Positions 43,314 through 52,754 of a stretch of DNA of 64,000 nucleotides are shown here, one piece after another. Positions within the stretch are counted from its first letter, which is position 1. Each line of letters opens with the position of its first letter. The DNA is taken from assembly GCF_001509835.1 (NCBI RefSeq), contig NZ_JXTJ01000003.1, positions 248,001-312,000 on the forward strand. Direction: 5' to 3'. Under the pieces are notes generated by a model, which was not told the DNA's origin, ran no database searches, and saw nothing but the letters and a program-made list of their open reading frames with translations. Origin of the DNA: Allobosea sp. WAO. GTDB taxonomy: Bacteria > Pseudomonadota > Alphaproteobacteria > Rhizobiales > Beijerinckiaceae. The position numbers and the translations under genes are program-made.

Positions 43314-43747
43314 TGTCATCTCCAACATTGCCTTGATCTGAGATCTGATGGAGAAAGACAATCTGCTGATGTCAGTAAGCAGTCTTTCATGTTCAGATCT
43401 TGATCTGATCTGCCAAAAGACAACTGTGCTTCTTGAGCGTGTTGGTGCAGGCGTGAGTGATTGACCTCAGCATTTATGGAGGCTGTCGCAGGGAATATTT
43501 TTCAGGATCGGCGGTCAATAACTCTATTTTCTTATACGCCGCTCCGGATTCGATGTGAAACGAATTCGGTTTCTGGAGCGTGCTGACCGTTTGAGGGCAC
43601 TGAGAGGGGCCGTTCGTGGCCGCCTATGGTGTTCTCTGCTATGAGTCCCGAAAGCGGGATTTGTTGCGATGGTCCGGGAGGTCAGCGCATCACCCCTCTC
43701 GAATATTCGCCACATCAGGCGCCCGGATGCCTCCCGCCCAATAGAAA
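43314..43747. other. AT-richer non-coding region upstream of the sulfatase
   Basis: About 430 bp with visibly lower GC than its surroundings and no convincing gene. Near the sulfatase start are two GATCTG palindromes: GATCT-G-AGATC at 43335-43345 and CAGATC-TT-GATCTG at 43394-43407. These could be regulator sites. A 63-codon minus-strand frame at 43524-43715 looks spurious. Confidence 0.5.
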
Positions 43748-43774
43748 AAGCCCGCGCCGGGATGGCACGGGCTT
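43748..43774 (-). terminator. Terminator after the peroxiredoxin gene
   Basis: Read on the minus strand, AAGCCCGTGCC, a five-base loop ATCCC and GGCGCGGGCTT form an 11-bp stem with one G-U wobble, followed by a T-run (TTTCTAT after the paired TT). It starts 29 bp after the peroxiredoxin stop. The plus-strand reading also ends in T-poor sequence, so it serves mainly the leftward gene. Confidence 0.8.
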
Positions 43775-43802
43775 AAAAAGCCAGCTGGGCCGGGATTGCG
43801 GC

Positions 43803-44288
43803 TCAGAGCTGGGCGAGCAGTGCCTCGGCGCCGGAGGCATCGGCCTTGCCGGGCGCCTCCTCGACGTTGAGCGCCGTGACCACGCCGTCCTCGACGACCA
43901 TCGAATAGCGCTGCGAGCGCGTGCCGAGGCCGAAGCCCGAGCCGTCCATCGACAGGCCGATCTCCTTGGCAAAATCGGCATTGCCGTCGGAGAGGAAGCC
44001 GATCACGCCGGCGCCGCCGCTGGCCTTCGCCCAGGCGTCCATCACGAAGACGTCGTTGACGCCCGTGACGAAGATCTCCTCGACGCCCTTGGCCTTGATC
44101 TCGCCGGCCTTGGCGAGGAAGCCCGGCAGGTGGTTCTTGTGGCAGGTCGGCGTGAAGGCGCCGGGCACGGCGAACAGCACCACCTTGCGGCCCTTGAACA
44201 GGTCTTCTGTCGTCTTCGCGGCCGGGCCTTCGGCCGTCATCACCCGAAACGTCGCCTGCGGAAGCTTGTCACCGACCTTGATCGCCAT
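43803..44288 (-). CDS. Peroxiredoxin, Prx5 type
   Basis: The 161-residue thioredoxin-fold protein reduces peroxides through peroxidatic Cys49 in PGAFTPTCHKNH, the Prx5/PrxII signature. SDGNADFAKEIGLSMDGSGFGLGTRSQRYSMVVEDGVV is typical of this group. No C-terminal resolving Cys is evident, suggesting use of glutathione/glutaredoxin. The ATG at 44288 has GGAG 9 bases upstream. It has its own strong terminator. Confidence 0.95.
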   Translation of the reverse strand: MAIKVGDKLPQATFRVMTAEGPAAKTTEDLFKGRKVVLFAVPGAFTPTCHKNHLPGFLAKAGEIKAKGVEEIFVTGVNDVFVMDAWAKASGGAGVIGFLSDGNADFAKEIGLSMDGSGFGLGTRSQRYSMVVEDGVVTALNVEEAPGKADASGAEALLAQL

Positions 44289-44369
44289 CGTGCCGTTCTC
44301 CATCCTCGCGCTCTTCGTTCGGCCGGGCATGGCCGAACGACCAGAATGCGCGCTAGCTGACTATTGGTG

Positions 44370-44418
44370 GAGCATGTCCTGATCACGAAAGTGGTGTCCG
44401 CTTCCGTGGAACATGCTC
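44370..44418. repeat. Dispersed palindromic repeat, GAGCATGT...ACATGCTC
   Basis: GAGCATGT (44370-44377) and ACATGCTC (44411-44418) enclose CGAAAGTGGTGTCCGCTTCCG. Architecture and core match the intergenic repeat common in Rhizobiales and the partial copy at 37573. It lies between the peroxiredoxin and DsbD-like genes and holds no gene. Confidence 0.7.
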
Positions 44419-44446
44419 GCGGCCGATGGCCGCCCCGCTGGCAGGG

Positions 44447-45295
44447 TTACGGCTTGCCGGCGCCGATGTCGAGTTCCAGCCGCGTCTCGACCGCGGCCGG
44501 CTTGCCGCTCAGCGTCACGATGAAGGGGGTGAGGCCGCTGGCTCCCTTCGGGCGGTCGACGATCTTGAGCTTGGCCGAGATGCTGCCGTCGGGGAGGGGG
44601 GTGAGCTGTGGGCGGCCGAACGACCATTGTCCGGCGCCCTCGACGAAGACATCGTCGATCGCGCCGCCTTCCGGAGCCTTCAGGATCAGCTTGAGCGCAT
44701 GCTCGCTTTCCTTCTCGCCGCGCGTGACCTCGACGATCGAGAGGCGGTCGCGTGCGAGGCCGAGCTTGACGGGCTGCGGGATACGCGCCTCGAACTCCTC
44801 GAGCCGCGGCGAAGTCACCGAGGTCACGCCGGGTTCGAGCCAGAGCCGGGCCTCGCCCCTGGCAGGCACGCAGATCTTGTCGCAGACGGCATAGTCGAGC
44901 TTCAGCGCCACGGTCACCGGCCGCGTCGGGTCGACAGGCTGGACCGAGACCGGCACGACGATCTCGCCGACATAGCCGATGCCGAAGCCGTTCGCGTCCT
45001 CGAAGCGCTCGGGGGCCGGCCAGCGCACGTCGAGACCGCCGACATTCTCCGATCCGCTCCAGTCGAAGACCGGCGGAACCCCGGAGTCGCCTGGGCTGCG
45101 CCAATAGGTCTTGTAGCCGGGCGCCATCACGATCTCGACGCCGACGCGCTGCTTGCCCGAGGCGGCCGTGGCTCCGGCGATCAGCCGCATCGAGGAATGG
45201 GTGCTTTTCGACCAGAGCGAAACGGCCGCTTCCTGCGCCCCGGCGGGAGTGCCGAGCGTCAGGGCAGCCGAAAAGAGGGCGGCGAGAAATTTCAC
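44447..45295 (-). CDS. Stand-alone DsbD N-terminal-like periplasmic protein
   Basis: The 282-residue protein has a signal peptide (KFLAALFSAALTLGTPAGAQ) and a beta-sandwich like the alpha domain of DsbD, with the CxxxC pair C138/C142 in YAVCDKICVPARG. In DsbD this pair receives electrons from the membrane domain and passes them to DsbC or other partners. Neither the membrane domain nor the C-terminal thioredoxin is present, so it needs a separate membrane partner such as CcdA. The GTG at 45295 gives a clean signal peptide. Confidence 0.82.
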   Translation of the reverse strand: MKFLAALFSAALTLGTPAGAQEAAVSLWSKSTHSSMRLIAGATAASGKQRVGVEIVMAPGYKTYWRSPGDSGVPPVFDWSGSENVGGLDVRWPAPERFEDANGFGIGYVGEIVVPVSVQPVDPTRPVTVALKLDYAVCDKICVPARGEARLWLEPGVTSVTSPRLEEFEARIPQPVKLGLARDRLSIVEVTRGEKESEHALKLILKAPEGGAIDDVFVEGAGQWSFGRPQLTPLPDGSISAKLKIVDRPKGASGLTPFIVTLSGKPAAVETRLELDIGAGKP

Positions 45296-45473
45296 GACAG
45301 CTGATTTAGGCGATCCGGGAGAGAATAGCGAGAAACACGCAGTCGCGACCTCAAACATTTGCGTTAGGCGGGAACCGGCCCTCCCTGGCAGGCGAATGCG
45401 GCGCGAGCGGGACGCGATAATTTGGCAGCGCACCCCCGTTCCCAGCGCGCCCGCAAAGGCTTAGCATGGCGCC

Positions 45474-46085
45474 ATGAAGATCGGATCGAACCAGCGCGTC
45501 AGCGGCCGCAGCTATCTCGACGGGCAGTGCCTGATCGCGATGCCGGGGATGAGCGATGCGCGCTTCGCCCGGACCGTGGTCTATCTCTGCGCCCATTCCG
45601 AGGATGGGGCGATGGGCATCATCGTCAACAAGCCGGCTGCCGATACGCGCTTCCCCGAATTGCTGGTGCAGCTCGACGTGATTCCGCCCGACCAGGCGAT
45701 CCTCCTGCCGAGCCAGGTCGAGCGCGTCCAGGTGCTGCGCGGCGGCCCGGTCGAGACCAAGCGCGGCTTCGTGCTGCACAGCGCCGACTTCTTCCTGGAA
45801 TCGGCGACGTTGCCGATCGATGACGGCATCTGCCTGACGGCTACGCTCGACATTCTGCGGGCCATGGCGCTCGGCAGCGGGCCGGAGAACGCTGTGCTGG
45901 CGCTCGGCTATGCCGGCTGGGGGGCGGGCCAGCTCGAGGCCGAGATCCAGTCCAATGGCTGGTTGCATTGCGAGGCCGATTTCGACCTGCTCTTCGATGA
46001 CGGGCTCGACACCAAATACGCGCGGGCGCTGAGCAAGCTCGGCATTGATCCGGCCTTCCTCTCGAACCAGGCCGGACACGCCTGA
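45474..46085 (+). CDS. YqgE/AlgH family protein
   Basis: The 203-residue protein has the YqgE/AlgH fold: [56 protein letters not shown], and [23 protein letters not shown]. Family function is unresolved; AlgH was tied to alginate regulation in Pseudomonas. It is divergent from the DsbD-like gene and followed by a nested palindromic repeat. Confidence 0.94.
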   Translation: MKIGSNQRVSGRSYLDGQCLIAMPGMSDARFARTVVYLCAHSEDGAMGIIVNKPAADTRFPELLVQLDVIPPDQAILLPSQVERVQVLRGGPVETKRGFVLHSADFFLESATLPIDDGICLTATLDILRAMALGSGPENAVLALGYAGWGAGQLEAEIQSNGWLHCEADFDLLFDDGLDTKYARALSKLGIDPAFLSNQAGHA

Positions 46086-46129
46086 AGGCGAACCGCGCCG
46101 TCTTTCCGGAGCAGGCCGACAGGCCTGAG

Positions 46130-46245
46130 CCCGGAACCCATGAACACCGTGATTGCGAAGAATACTGGCGGGTCCCGGCGCGGCGTCCGGCTGTGTCGTG
46201 GTCATGGGTTCCGGGTTCGCTGCTTCGCAGCGCCCCGGAATGACC
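46130..46245. repeat. Nested palindromic intergenic repeat, copy 1
   Basis: CCCGGAACCCATGA (46130-46143) and TCATGGGTTCCGGG (46202-46215) are exact 14-bp reverse complements. An adjoining hairpin GCTGC-TTC-GCAGC lies at 46219-46231, followed by GCCCCGGAATGACC. The layout matches the repeat between gcvH and gcvPA in opposite orientation, so it looks like a dispersed REP-like family. Confidence 0.72.
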
Positions 46246-46259
46246 GCAGATGCGTGTAA

Positions 46260-49166
46260 CTACGCCGCCTCGGTCGATGCGCTCGATGCGCCGACCAGCC
46301 GCCGCGCTTCCGCTGCCGTCATCGGCTGCCCGAAGGTGTAGCCCTGCGCGTACTGGCAGCCGAGCTGGTAGAGTTCGATCGCATCCGACTCGGTCTCGGC
46401 GCCTTCCGCCACCACATCCATGCGCAGGTCGGCGGCGAGCTGGACGATCGAGCGCAGGATCACCGGCGGCCGGCCATTGCCCATCTGCCGCACGAAGCTC
46501 TGGTCGATCTTGATCGTGTCGAAGGGGAAGCGCTGCAGATAGGAGAGCGAGGAGTAGCCGGTGCCGAAATCGTCGAGCGAGAGCCCGGCGCCGAGATCGC
46601 GGATGCGCGACAGCATCTGCGCGGCGTATTCCGGATTCTCCATCACCAGGCTCTCGGTGATCTCGAGCTTCAGCGTGCCCGGCAGCACCCGGCGGCGCGC
46701 CAGCACGGATTTGACGTCGCGCAGCAGGTCGTGGCGCAGCAGCTGGCGGCTGGAGACGTTGACGCTGGCGAAGATCGGCGGCTCGACCTCGAGCGCCGCC
46801 TGCCAGGCCGCGAGCTCGCGCGCGGTGCGGTCCATCACATAGACGCCGAGATCGACGATCAACCCGGTTTCCTCGGCAATCGAGAGGAAGTCCTGCGGCA
46901 GCAGCCGGCCCTCGCGCGGATGGTCCCAGCGCATCAGCGCCTCGAACCCGGCGATGGTCCGGTCCTCCAGCCGCACGATCGGCTGGTACATCACCTGGAT
47001 CTCGCCGCGCTCGATCGCCCGGCGCAGATCGCTCTCCAGCGCCAGCCGGTCGTTGCGGTCGTTGCGCATCGCCGGAACGAAGACCTCGACGAGATTGCCG
47101 CCCTGGTTCTTGGCATGGGCCATGGCGAGCTCGGCATTCTTCAGCGCGTCGTCCTTGCGCGCCGTCGGCGTGCCGTCGAACAGCGCGAGGCCGATCGACG
47201 GCGTCAGCACGATTTCGCGTTCGGCGAAGGTGACTGGCGTGGAGACGGCGCGGCGTACGAGCTCGGCCAGCGCCAGGATGCGCTCGGGCTCGCGCTCGGA
47301 AACGAGGATCATAGCGAAGATGTCGCCGCCGATGCGCGCCAGCGTGTCCTGCGCCCGCAGCAGGCGGCCGAGGCGCCGCGCCAGCGTAAGCAGGATGGAA
47401 TCGCCGGCCGAGAAGCCGACGGACTCGTTGACCTGCTTGAAGCGGTCGATGTCGATGACGATCACCGTCGGTCGGATGCTCTCATCAGCCCGGCAGAAGC
47501 CGAACACGGCGGCGAGCCGGTCCTGGAAGAGCTCGCGATTGGGTAGGCCGGTCAGGTTGTCGTGCACGGCGTCGTGCAGCATGCGCTCCTGCGCGGTGCG
47601 CTGCTCAGTGACATCCGCGAGCGTGCCGATCACCCGGATCACCTCGCCATCGGATCCGATCACCGGGCGCGCCTTCAGACTGAACCAGTGATAGGCGCCA
47701 TTGCCGGCCCGCAGCCGGAAATCAAGCTGCAGCTTGCCGCGGCGTTGCTCGATCACCGCATCGAGCGTGACGCGATAGCGGTCGCGATCGGCGACGTGCA
47801 TGTATTCGAGCCAGCGCGCGGCCGAGCCTTCGAGCGCGCCCTTGGGCAGGCCGAGCAGGATCTCGGTCTGTGGCGAGACGAAGATCTTGTCGGCCGTGAC
47901 GTCCCAGTCGAAGACGAGATCGCCAGAGCCGGAGAGGGCGAGCGCCCGCCGCTCGGTGTCGGACACCAGTCCCTGCGCCAGCGCGCCACCTGCGAAGGCG
48001 TGCTGCACCACGGTGAAGCCGATCAGCAGCACGATCAGTACGAGGCCGCCGATCAGCGCCGGAGGCACGAGATCGCGTGCCAGCTGGCCGGTCACCGTGA
48101 AGCCGGCGGCAGTGACCCAGACCGCCAGCAGGAACCAGGTCGGGATCAGCATCACCGCCCGCTCATAGCCATGGGTGGCGAGATGCAGGATCAGCACGAA
48201 GCCGACGGCGGCGACCGCCGCGATGGAGATGCGCGCCACGCCGGACGCCATCGGCGCGTCGATCACGGCGAGACCGACGAGCCCGGCGAGCCCGAGCATC
48301 CAGACCAGGGTGATGTGGCTGTAGCGCACATGCCAGCGCGACAGATTGAGATAGGCGAAGAGGAAGACCAGCAAGGTCGCCGCCAGCACCACCTCGGCGC
48401 CGGCGCGATATATTCGCTCGATCGCCGGCGTCAGCGGGAATATGCGCTGGAAGAAGCCGAAATCGAGCCCGGCATAGGCGAGGACCGCCCAGGCGAGTGC
48501 GGCCGCAGCCGGGAAGATAACCGCGCCTTTGACCACGAAGATGATGGTCAGGAACAACGCGAGCAGGCCGGCAATGCCGATGATGATGCCCTTGTAGAGC
48601 GTCAAGCCATTGGTCTTCTGGCGATAGGCTTCCGGCTCGTAGAGATAGAGCTGCGGCAGGTTCGGCGATTTCAACTCGGCGACGAAGGTGACGGTGGTGC
48701 CGGGGTCGAGCGTGATCTGGAAGACGTCGGCGTCGGGCGAATCCTCGCGCTCCGGCCGCAGGCCCTGGCTGGCGGTGATCGCCTCGATCCGGCGGTCGCC
48801 GAGATCGGGCCAGATCACGCCGGAGCCGATCAGCCGGTGAAAGGGGGCGACCAGCAGCCGGTCGATCTGCTCGTCGGAATCATTGGTCAGCGCGAAGACG
48901 ATCCAGTCCGGCCTTGCACCGGATTCACGCGCCCTGACCGCGATGCGCCGGACGATGCCGTCCGGCCCGGGCGCGGTCGAGATCTGGATGACGTCGCCGT
49001 CGGATTTGTTGCGTTCGACCACGTCGGTGAGGTCGAGAACCGGCACATCGACCGGGACGCGTTGCGCCTCGACCGCCAGCGCCGGGCGCAGCGCCGAGAG
49101 CAGGGTCAGCACCAGGAGGCCAGAGATGGCGATGCCGAGCCGGAGGAAACGCTGCGTCGATGACAA
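46260..49166 (-). CDS. Membrane PAS-GGDEF-EAL protein, likely c-di-GMP phosphodiesterase
   Basis: The 968-residue protein has a signal/anchor, a periplasmic region to about 185, then about seven membrane segments (to about 400) in 7TMR-like layout. A PAS domain (about 410-530), a GGDEF domain (about 535-700) and an EAL domain (about 715-960) follow. The GGDEF site reads GGDIF, so cyclase activity is doubtful. The EAL site is intact ([28 protein letters not shown]), predicting c-di-GMP hydrolysis, perhaps with GTP sensing by the GGDEF part. Confidence 0.92.
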   Translation of the reverse strand: MSSTQRFLRLGIAISGLLVLTLLSALRPALAVEAQRVPVDVPVLDLTDVVERNKSDGDVIQISTAPGPDGIVRRIAVRARESGARPDWIVFALTNDSDEQIDRLLVAPFHRLIGSGVIWPDLGDRRIEAITASQGLRPEREDSPDADVFQITLDPGTTVTFVAELKSPNLPQLYLYEPEAYRQKTNGLTLYKGIIIGIAGLLALFLTIIFVVKGAVIFPAAAALAWAVLAYAGLDFGFFQRIFPLTPAIERIYRAGAEVVLAATLLVFLFAYLNLSRWHVRYSHITLVWMLGLAGLVGLAVIDAPMASGVARISIAAVAAVGFVLILHLATHGYERAVMLIPTWFLLAVWVTAAGFTVTGQLARDLVPPALIGGLVLIVLLIGFTVVQHAFAGGALAQGLVSDTERRALALSGSGDLVFDWDVTADKIFVSPQTEILLGLPKGALEGSAARWLEYMHVADRDRYRVTLDAVIEQRRGKLQLDFRLRAGNGAYHWFSLKARPVIGSDGEVIRVIGTLADVTEQRTAQERMLHDAVHDNLTGLPNRELFQDRLAAVFGFCRADESIRPTVIVIDIDRFKQVNESVGFSAGDSILLTLARRLGRLLRAQDTLARIGGDIFAMILVSEREPERILALAELVRRAVSTPVTFAEREIVLTPSIGLALFDGTPTARKDDALKNAELAMAHAKNQGGNLVEVFVPAMRNDRNDRLALESDLRRAIERGEIQVMYQPIVRLEDRTIAGFEALMRWDHPREGRLLPQDFLSIAEETGLIVDLGVYVMDRTARELAAWQAALEVEPPIFASVNVSSRQLLRHDLLRDVKSVLARRRVLPGTLKLEITESLVMENPEYAAQMLSRIRDLGAGLSLDDFGTGYSSLSYLQRFPFDTIKIDQSFVRQMGNGRPPVILRSIVQLAADLRMDVVAEGAETESDAIELYQLGCQYAQGYTFGQPMTAAEARRLVGASSASTEAA

Positions 49167-49265
49167 GGTGGGCTCGGTCTTTCGGGCGGGTCTGAATGTT
49201 TAAAATTGTCCGGTCAGTCGTACCGGCCGGGCGTGGCGAGGGCAAGGCAGCCGTCGGCGTCTTCC

Positions 49266-49856
49266 TCAAGCCTTGCGGAGATCGGCTGCGAGCATGCCGT
49301 AGAGCAGGTGGTCGGCCCAGACGCCGTTGATCCGCAGATAGCCGCGCGCTTCGCCTTCGGGGTGGAAGCCGACGCGCTCCAGCAGCCGGCGGGATGGGGC
49401 ATTGTGCGGCAGGCAAGCGGCTTCGACACGGTGCAAAGCAAGTTCGGAAAAGGCGAAGCCGAGCGCCCCGCGCACGGCTTCCGTCATATGGCCCTTGCCG
49501 GCATGACGCTCGCCCATCCAGTAGCCGAGCGTGCAGGCCTGTGCCACGCCGCGCCGCACCAGGCCCAGGGTCAGCCCGCCGAACAGGGTTTCGGTACCGG
49601 CATCGAGGACGAACAGGCAGTAGGCTTCGTCGGTCGCGATCTCGCGGGCGGCGCGCTTCACCCGCAGCCGGAACGAGTTCCGCGTCAGGTCGTCCTCGCT
49701 CCAGACCGGCTCCCACGGGGTCAGGAATTCGCGGCTTTCCAGCCGCAGCGCCGCCCAGGCGGAATAGTCATTGGCCAGCGGTGGGCGCAATACGAGGTTC
49801 TTGGTCCGGATCAGCGGCCGCGTCGGCGGGTCGGTCGCGAAGCGGAACAGGGCCAT
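49266..49856 (-). CDS. GNAT acetyltransferase, RimJ/RimL type
   Basis: The 196-residue protein shows RimJ/RimL-type features: RTKNLVLRPPLANDYSAWAALR at the N terminus, YWMGERHAGKGHMTEAVRGALGFAF for acetyl-CoA binding, and HRVEAACLPHNAPSRRLLERVGFHPEGEARGYLRINGVWADHLLYGM at the end. Such enzymes acetylate N-terminal residues of ribosomal proteins or small molecules. It starts 5 bp after the M16 protease stop, so it is the last gene of that leftward unit. Confidence 0.92.
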   Translation of the reverse strand: MALFRFATDPPTRPLIRTKNLVLRPPLANDYSAWAALRLESREFLTPWEPVWSEDDLTRNSFRLRVKRAAREIATDEAYCLFVLDAGTETLFGGLTLGLVRRGVAQACTLGYWMGERHAGKGHMTEAVRGALGFAFSELALHRVEAACLPHNAPSRRLLERVGFHPEGEARGYLRINGVWADHLLYGMLAADLRKA

Positions 49857-49861
49857 GGCGG

Positions 49862-51208
49862 TCAGGCCGGGCGGGCGAGGGCGGCGCGCAGGGCGTCAGC
49901 CGGCGCAAGATCGTCGAGCGGCCCGACGGCCGCCACCGTGGCGTGGCCCTTTAGCAGGCTGCGGCCGGCCGCCCGGACATCGGCGAGGCTCACCGCATCG
50001 AGCCGGCGCGCCAGCTCCTCGCGTGGGATCGCGCGGCCGAAGACCAGCACCTGCCGTGCCATCTGCTCTAGCTTGCCGCCGGGGCTTTCGAGCGAGGCCA
50101 GCAGGCCGACCTTCATCTGCGCCCGGGCACGCGCCATCTCGACTTCGCTGACATCGCGCACCGCCTGCCTGAGGCAGTCGAAGGCGACGTCGACGAGCTC
50201 GCCGACATCCTCCGGCGCGGTGCCGGCACTGATGCCGAAGACGCCGCAATCGGAGAAGGGCCAGTGGAAGGCGTCGATCGCATAGGCGAGGCCGCGGCGC
50301 TCGCGAACCTCCTGGAAGAGGCGCGAGGACAGGCCGCCGCCGAGCACGGCCGAGAAGATCTGCAGCGGATAATGCGCACCATCCTTGAACGGCTTGCCGG
50401 GGAAGCCGAGCACGACATGGACCTGCTCCTCGTCGCCGTCGATGCGCGCCTCGCCGCCACGGTACACTGCGAGGTCGCGGCCCGGCGCAGGACCGGCCGG
50501 GCGGGCCGGCAGCTTGGCCAGCGCCTTCTCGGCGAGCGCCACCAGCTCTGCATGGTCGACCGCGCCGGCGGCGGCCAGCACCATGTTGCCGGCATGATAA
50601 TGCCGCGAGAGATAGGCGCGGATCGCCTCGGGCGTGAAGCTGTTTACCGTCTGCGCCGTGCCGAGGATCGGCCGGCCGAGCGGCTGGTCCGGGAAGGCGG
50701 CCTGCAGGAAGCGATCATAGACCAGATCGTCCGGCGTATCCTGGACGGCGCCGATCTCCTGCAGGATGACGCCCTTCTCGCGCGCCAGCTCCTCCTCGGT
50801 CAGGGCCGGCTCGGTCAGGATGTCGGCGAGGATGTCGACGGCCAGCGGCAGGTCCTGGCCGAGGACGCGGGCGGTATAGCAGGTGTACTCGACCGATGTC
50901 GCGGCATTGAGATCGCCGCCGACGCTCTCGATCTCCTCGGCGATCTGGCGGGCCGAGCGCCGCGCCGTGCCCTTGAACGCCATATGCTCGAGCAGATGGG
51001 CGAGCCCGTGCTCGTGCGGCAGCTCGTCGCGCGCGCCGGCGCCGATCCAGATGCCGAGCGAGACGGTCGCGGCATGGGCCATGTGCTCGGAGACGATGCG
51101 CAAGCCCGACGGCAGCGTGGTCAGGCTGACCGCCGGGTCATGCGCGAGGGCTTCTTCCTCGCGCTTGGCTGGCTTCGGCTTGCCGGTCCGGGCGTTGAGC
51201 GTCTTCAT
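49862..51208 (-). CDS. M16 family zinc metallopeptidase (processing peptidase-like)
   Basis: The 448-residue protein has the inverted zinc motif HLLEH (H71, E74, H75) and downstream helices (VILQEIGAVQDTPDDLVYDRFLQ, LSSRLFQEVRERRGLAYAIDAF) of the mitochondrial processing peptidase beta type. It probably degrades or processes peptides. The N terminus (MKTLNARTGKPKPAKREEE) is basic. It is coupled to thrC by a 4-base overlap (51205-51208), an arrangement common in alphaproteobacteria. Confidence 0.95.
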   Translation of the reverse strand: MKTLNARTGKPKPAKREEEALAHDPAVSLTTLPSGLRIVSEHMAHAATVSLGIWIGAGARDELPHEHGLAHLLEHMAFKGTARRSARQIAEEIESVGGDLNAATSVEYTCYTARVLGQDLPLAVDILADILTEPALTEEELAREKGVILQEIGAVQDTPDDLVYDRFLQAAFPDQPLGRPILGTAQTVNSFTPEAIRAYLSRHYHAGNMVLAAAGAVDHAELVALAEKALAKLPARPAGPAPGRDLAVYRGGEARIDGDEEQVHVVLGFPGKPFKDGAHYPLQIFSAVLGGGLSSRLFQEVRERRGLAYAIDAFHWPFSDCGVFGISAGTAPEDVGELVDVAFDCLRQAVRDVSEVEMARARAQMKVGLLASLESPGGKLEQMARQVLVFGRAIPREELARRLDAVSLADVRAAGRSLLKGHATVAAVGPLDDLAPADALRAALARPA

Positions 51209-52620
51209 GCCGCGGCGCTCCGTACGGCTCTTGCACGCTCGGCGATGAAGCGTTCGAGCTTGCCCTGGTCGTTGGGCAACAGGCTGGAGCGCTCCTTGCG
51301 CTCCATCAGATCGGCGAGATGGGCCGGGAGCGCCGGGCGCACACCGCTCGCCGCCTCGACGGCGGCCGGGAACTTGGCCGGATGCGCCGTGCCGAGCGCG
51401 ACGACCGGCGTCGCCGGATCGGCCTTCAGCGCCGCACGCGCCGCTTGGACGCCAATGGCACTGTGCGGGTCGAGCAGGTACCCGGCACCGCGCCAGGTCG
51501 TGCCGATCTCGGCCGCGACCGCCGCCTCGTCGATCGCGGCCGCGTCGAAATCGGCCCTGATCCGGGCGAGCGGGCCGGCGGCGATCTCGAAGCGGCCGGA
51601 TTGCTGCAGCGACTGCATCAGCCGGCGCACCGCTTCGCTGTCGCGCTCATGCGCCTCGAACAGCAGGCGCTCGAAATTCGAGGAGATCTGGATGTCCATC
51701 GAGGGCGAACTCGTGGCGCTGACGCCGCGCATCTCGTAGACGCCGGTCTCGAGCGTCCGGGCCAGGATGTCGTTGCTGTTGGTGCCGATCGCCAGCCGGC
51801 CGATCGGCAGGCCCATCTGCTTGGCGATCCAGCCGGCGAGCACGTCGCCGAAATTACCGGTCGGCACGGCGAAGGAAACCGGCCGGTGCGGGCTGCCGAG
51901 CGCGCTGGCGGCTGTGAAGTAATAGACGACCTGCGCCGCGATCCTTGCCCAGTTGATCGAGTTGACGCCGGAGAGGCGCAGCTCGTCGCGGAAGCGGTGA
52001 TGGTTGAACAGCGCCTTCACCAGGTTCTGGCAGTCGTCGAACGTGCCTTCGACCGCAATGGCGTGGACGTTGGCGGCATCGACCGTGGTCATCTGCCGGC
52101 GCTGCACGTCCGAGACGCGGCCTTCCGGATAGAGGATGAAGATGTCGACCCGCTCCAGGCCCTTGAAGGCGTCGATCGCGGCGCCGCCGGTGTCGCCCGA
52201 GGTGGCACCGACGATGGTGGCGCGCTCGCCCCGCTGGGCGAGGACATGGTCCATCAGGCGCCCGAGCAGTTGCATCGCCACGTCCTTGAAGGCGAGCGTC
52301 GGACCGTGGAAGAGTTCGAGCGAGAACAGGTTGTCGCCGAGCTGGACGAGCGGGCAGACGGCCGGGTGCCGGAAGCTGGCATAGGCCTCGCTGATCATCG
52401 CCTTCAGTGCGCTGCTCTCGATGTCACCATCGGCGAGAGCACCGACGACTTGCTCTGCGACGCTCGCATAGGGTTTGCCGGCGAAGCCTGCGATCTCCGC
52501 CGTCGAAAGGCGCGGCAGGGCTTTCGGCAGGTAAAGGCCGCCATCGCGGGCAAGCCCGGCGAGAAGAGCATCGGCAAAGGAGAGCGAGGGCGCATCGCCC
52601 CGGGTCGAGATATGCAGCAC
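51205..52620 (-). CDS. thrC: Threonine synthase
   Basis: ThrC converts O-phosphohomoserine to threonine with PLP. The 471 residues show the bacterial-fungal long form: FADALLAGLARDGGLYLPK, PLP-binding K112 in LAFKDVAMQLLG, GATSGDTGGAAIDAF, and NFGDVLAGWIAKQMGLP for phosphate binding. It follows surf1 by 134 bp on the same strand. thrB lies 17 kb away. Confidence 0.97.
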   Translation of the reverse strand: MLHISTRGDAPSLSFADALLAGLARDGGLYLPKALPRLSTAEIAGFAGKPYASVAEQVVGALADGDIESSALKAMISEAYASFRHPAVCPLVQLGDNLFSLELFHGPTLAFKDVAMQLLGRLMDHVLAQRGERATIVGATSGDTGGAAIDAFKGLERVDIFILYPEGRVSDVQRRQMTTVDAANVHAIAVEGTFDDCQNLVKALFNHHRFRDELRLSGVNSINWARIAAQVVYYFTAASALGSPHRPVSFAVPTGNFGDVLAGWIAKQMGLPIGRLAIGTNSNDILARTLETGVYEMRGVSATSSPSMDIQISSNFERLLFEAHERDSEAVRRLMQSLQQSGRFEIAAGPLARIRADFDAAAIDEAAVAAEIGTTWRGAGYLLDPHSAIGVQAARAALKADPATPVVALGTAHPAKFPAAVEAASGVRPALPAHLADLMERKERSSLLPNDQGKLERFIAERARAVRSAAA

Positions 52621-52754
52621 GACGGTTCCGTTTCGAGGTTGTGCCTGATCCTATAGGCCCGTTGGCGGGGGAGGGCAAAAGCAAAGGACCGCGCTGCCGG
52701 AGTGCATTGGAGCATGGCGCAGGAAAATTCCCCCCCGCCGCCGGGCGCGCGCGG

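Noticed and set aside
43524..43715. 63-codon minus-strand frame in the AT-rich gap
   Set aside because: No ribosome site, no hydrophobic or domain pattern, and an Arg-rich composition that looks random.
47562..49163. 533-codon plus-strand frame
   Set aside because: It is antisense to the GGDEF/EAL protein, whose domains are unmistakable on the minus strand.
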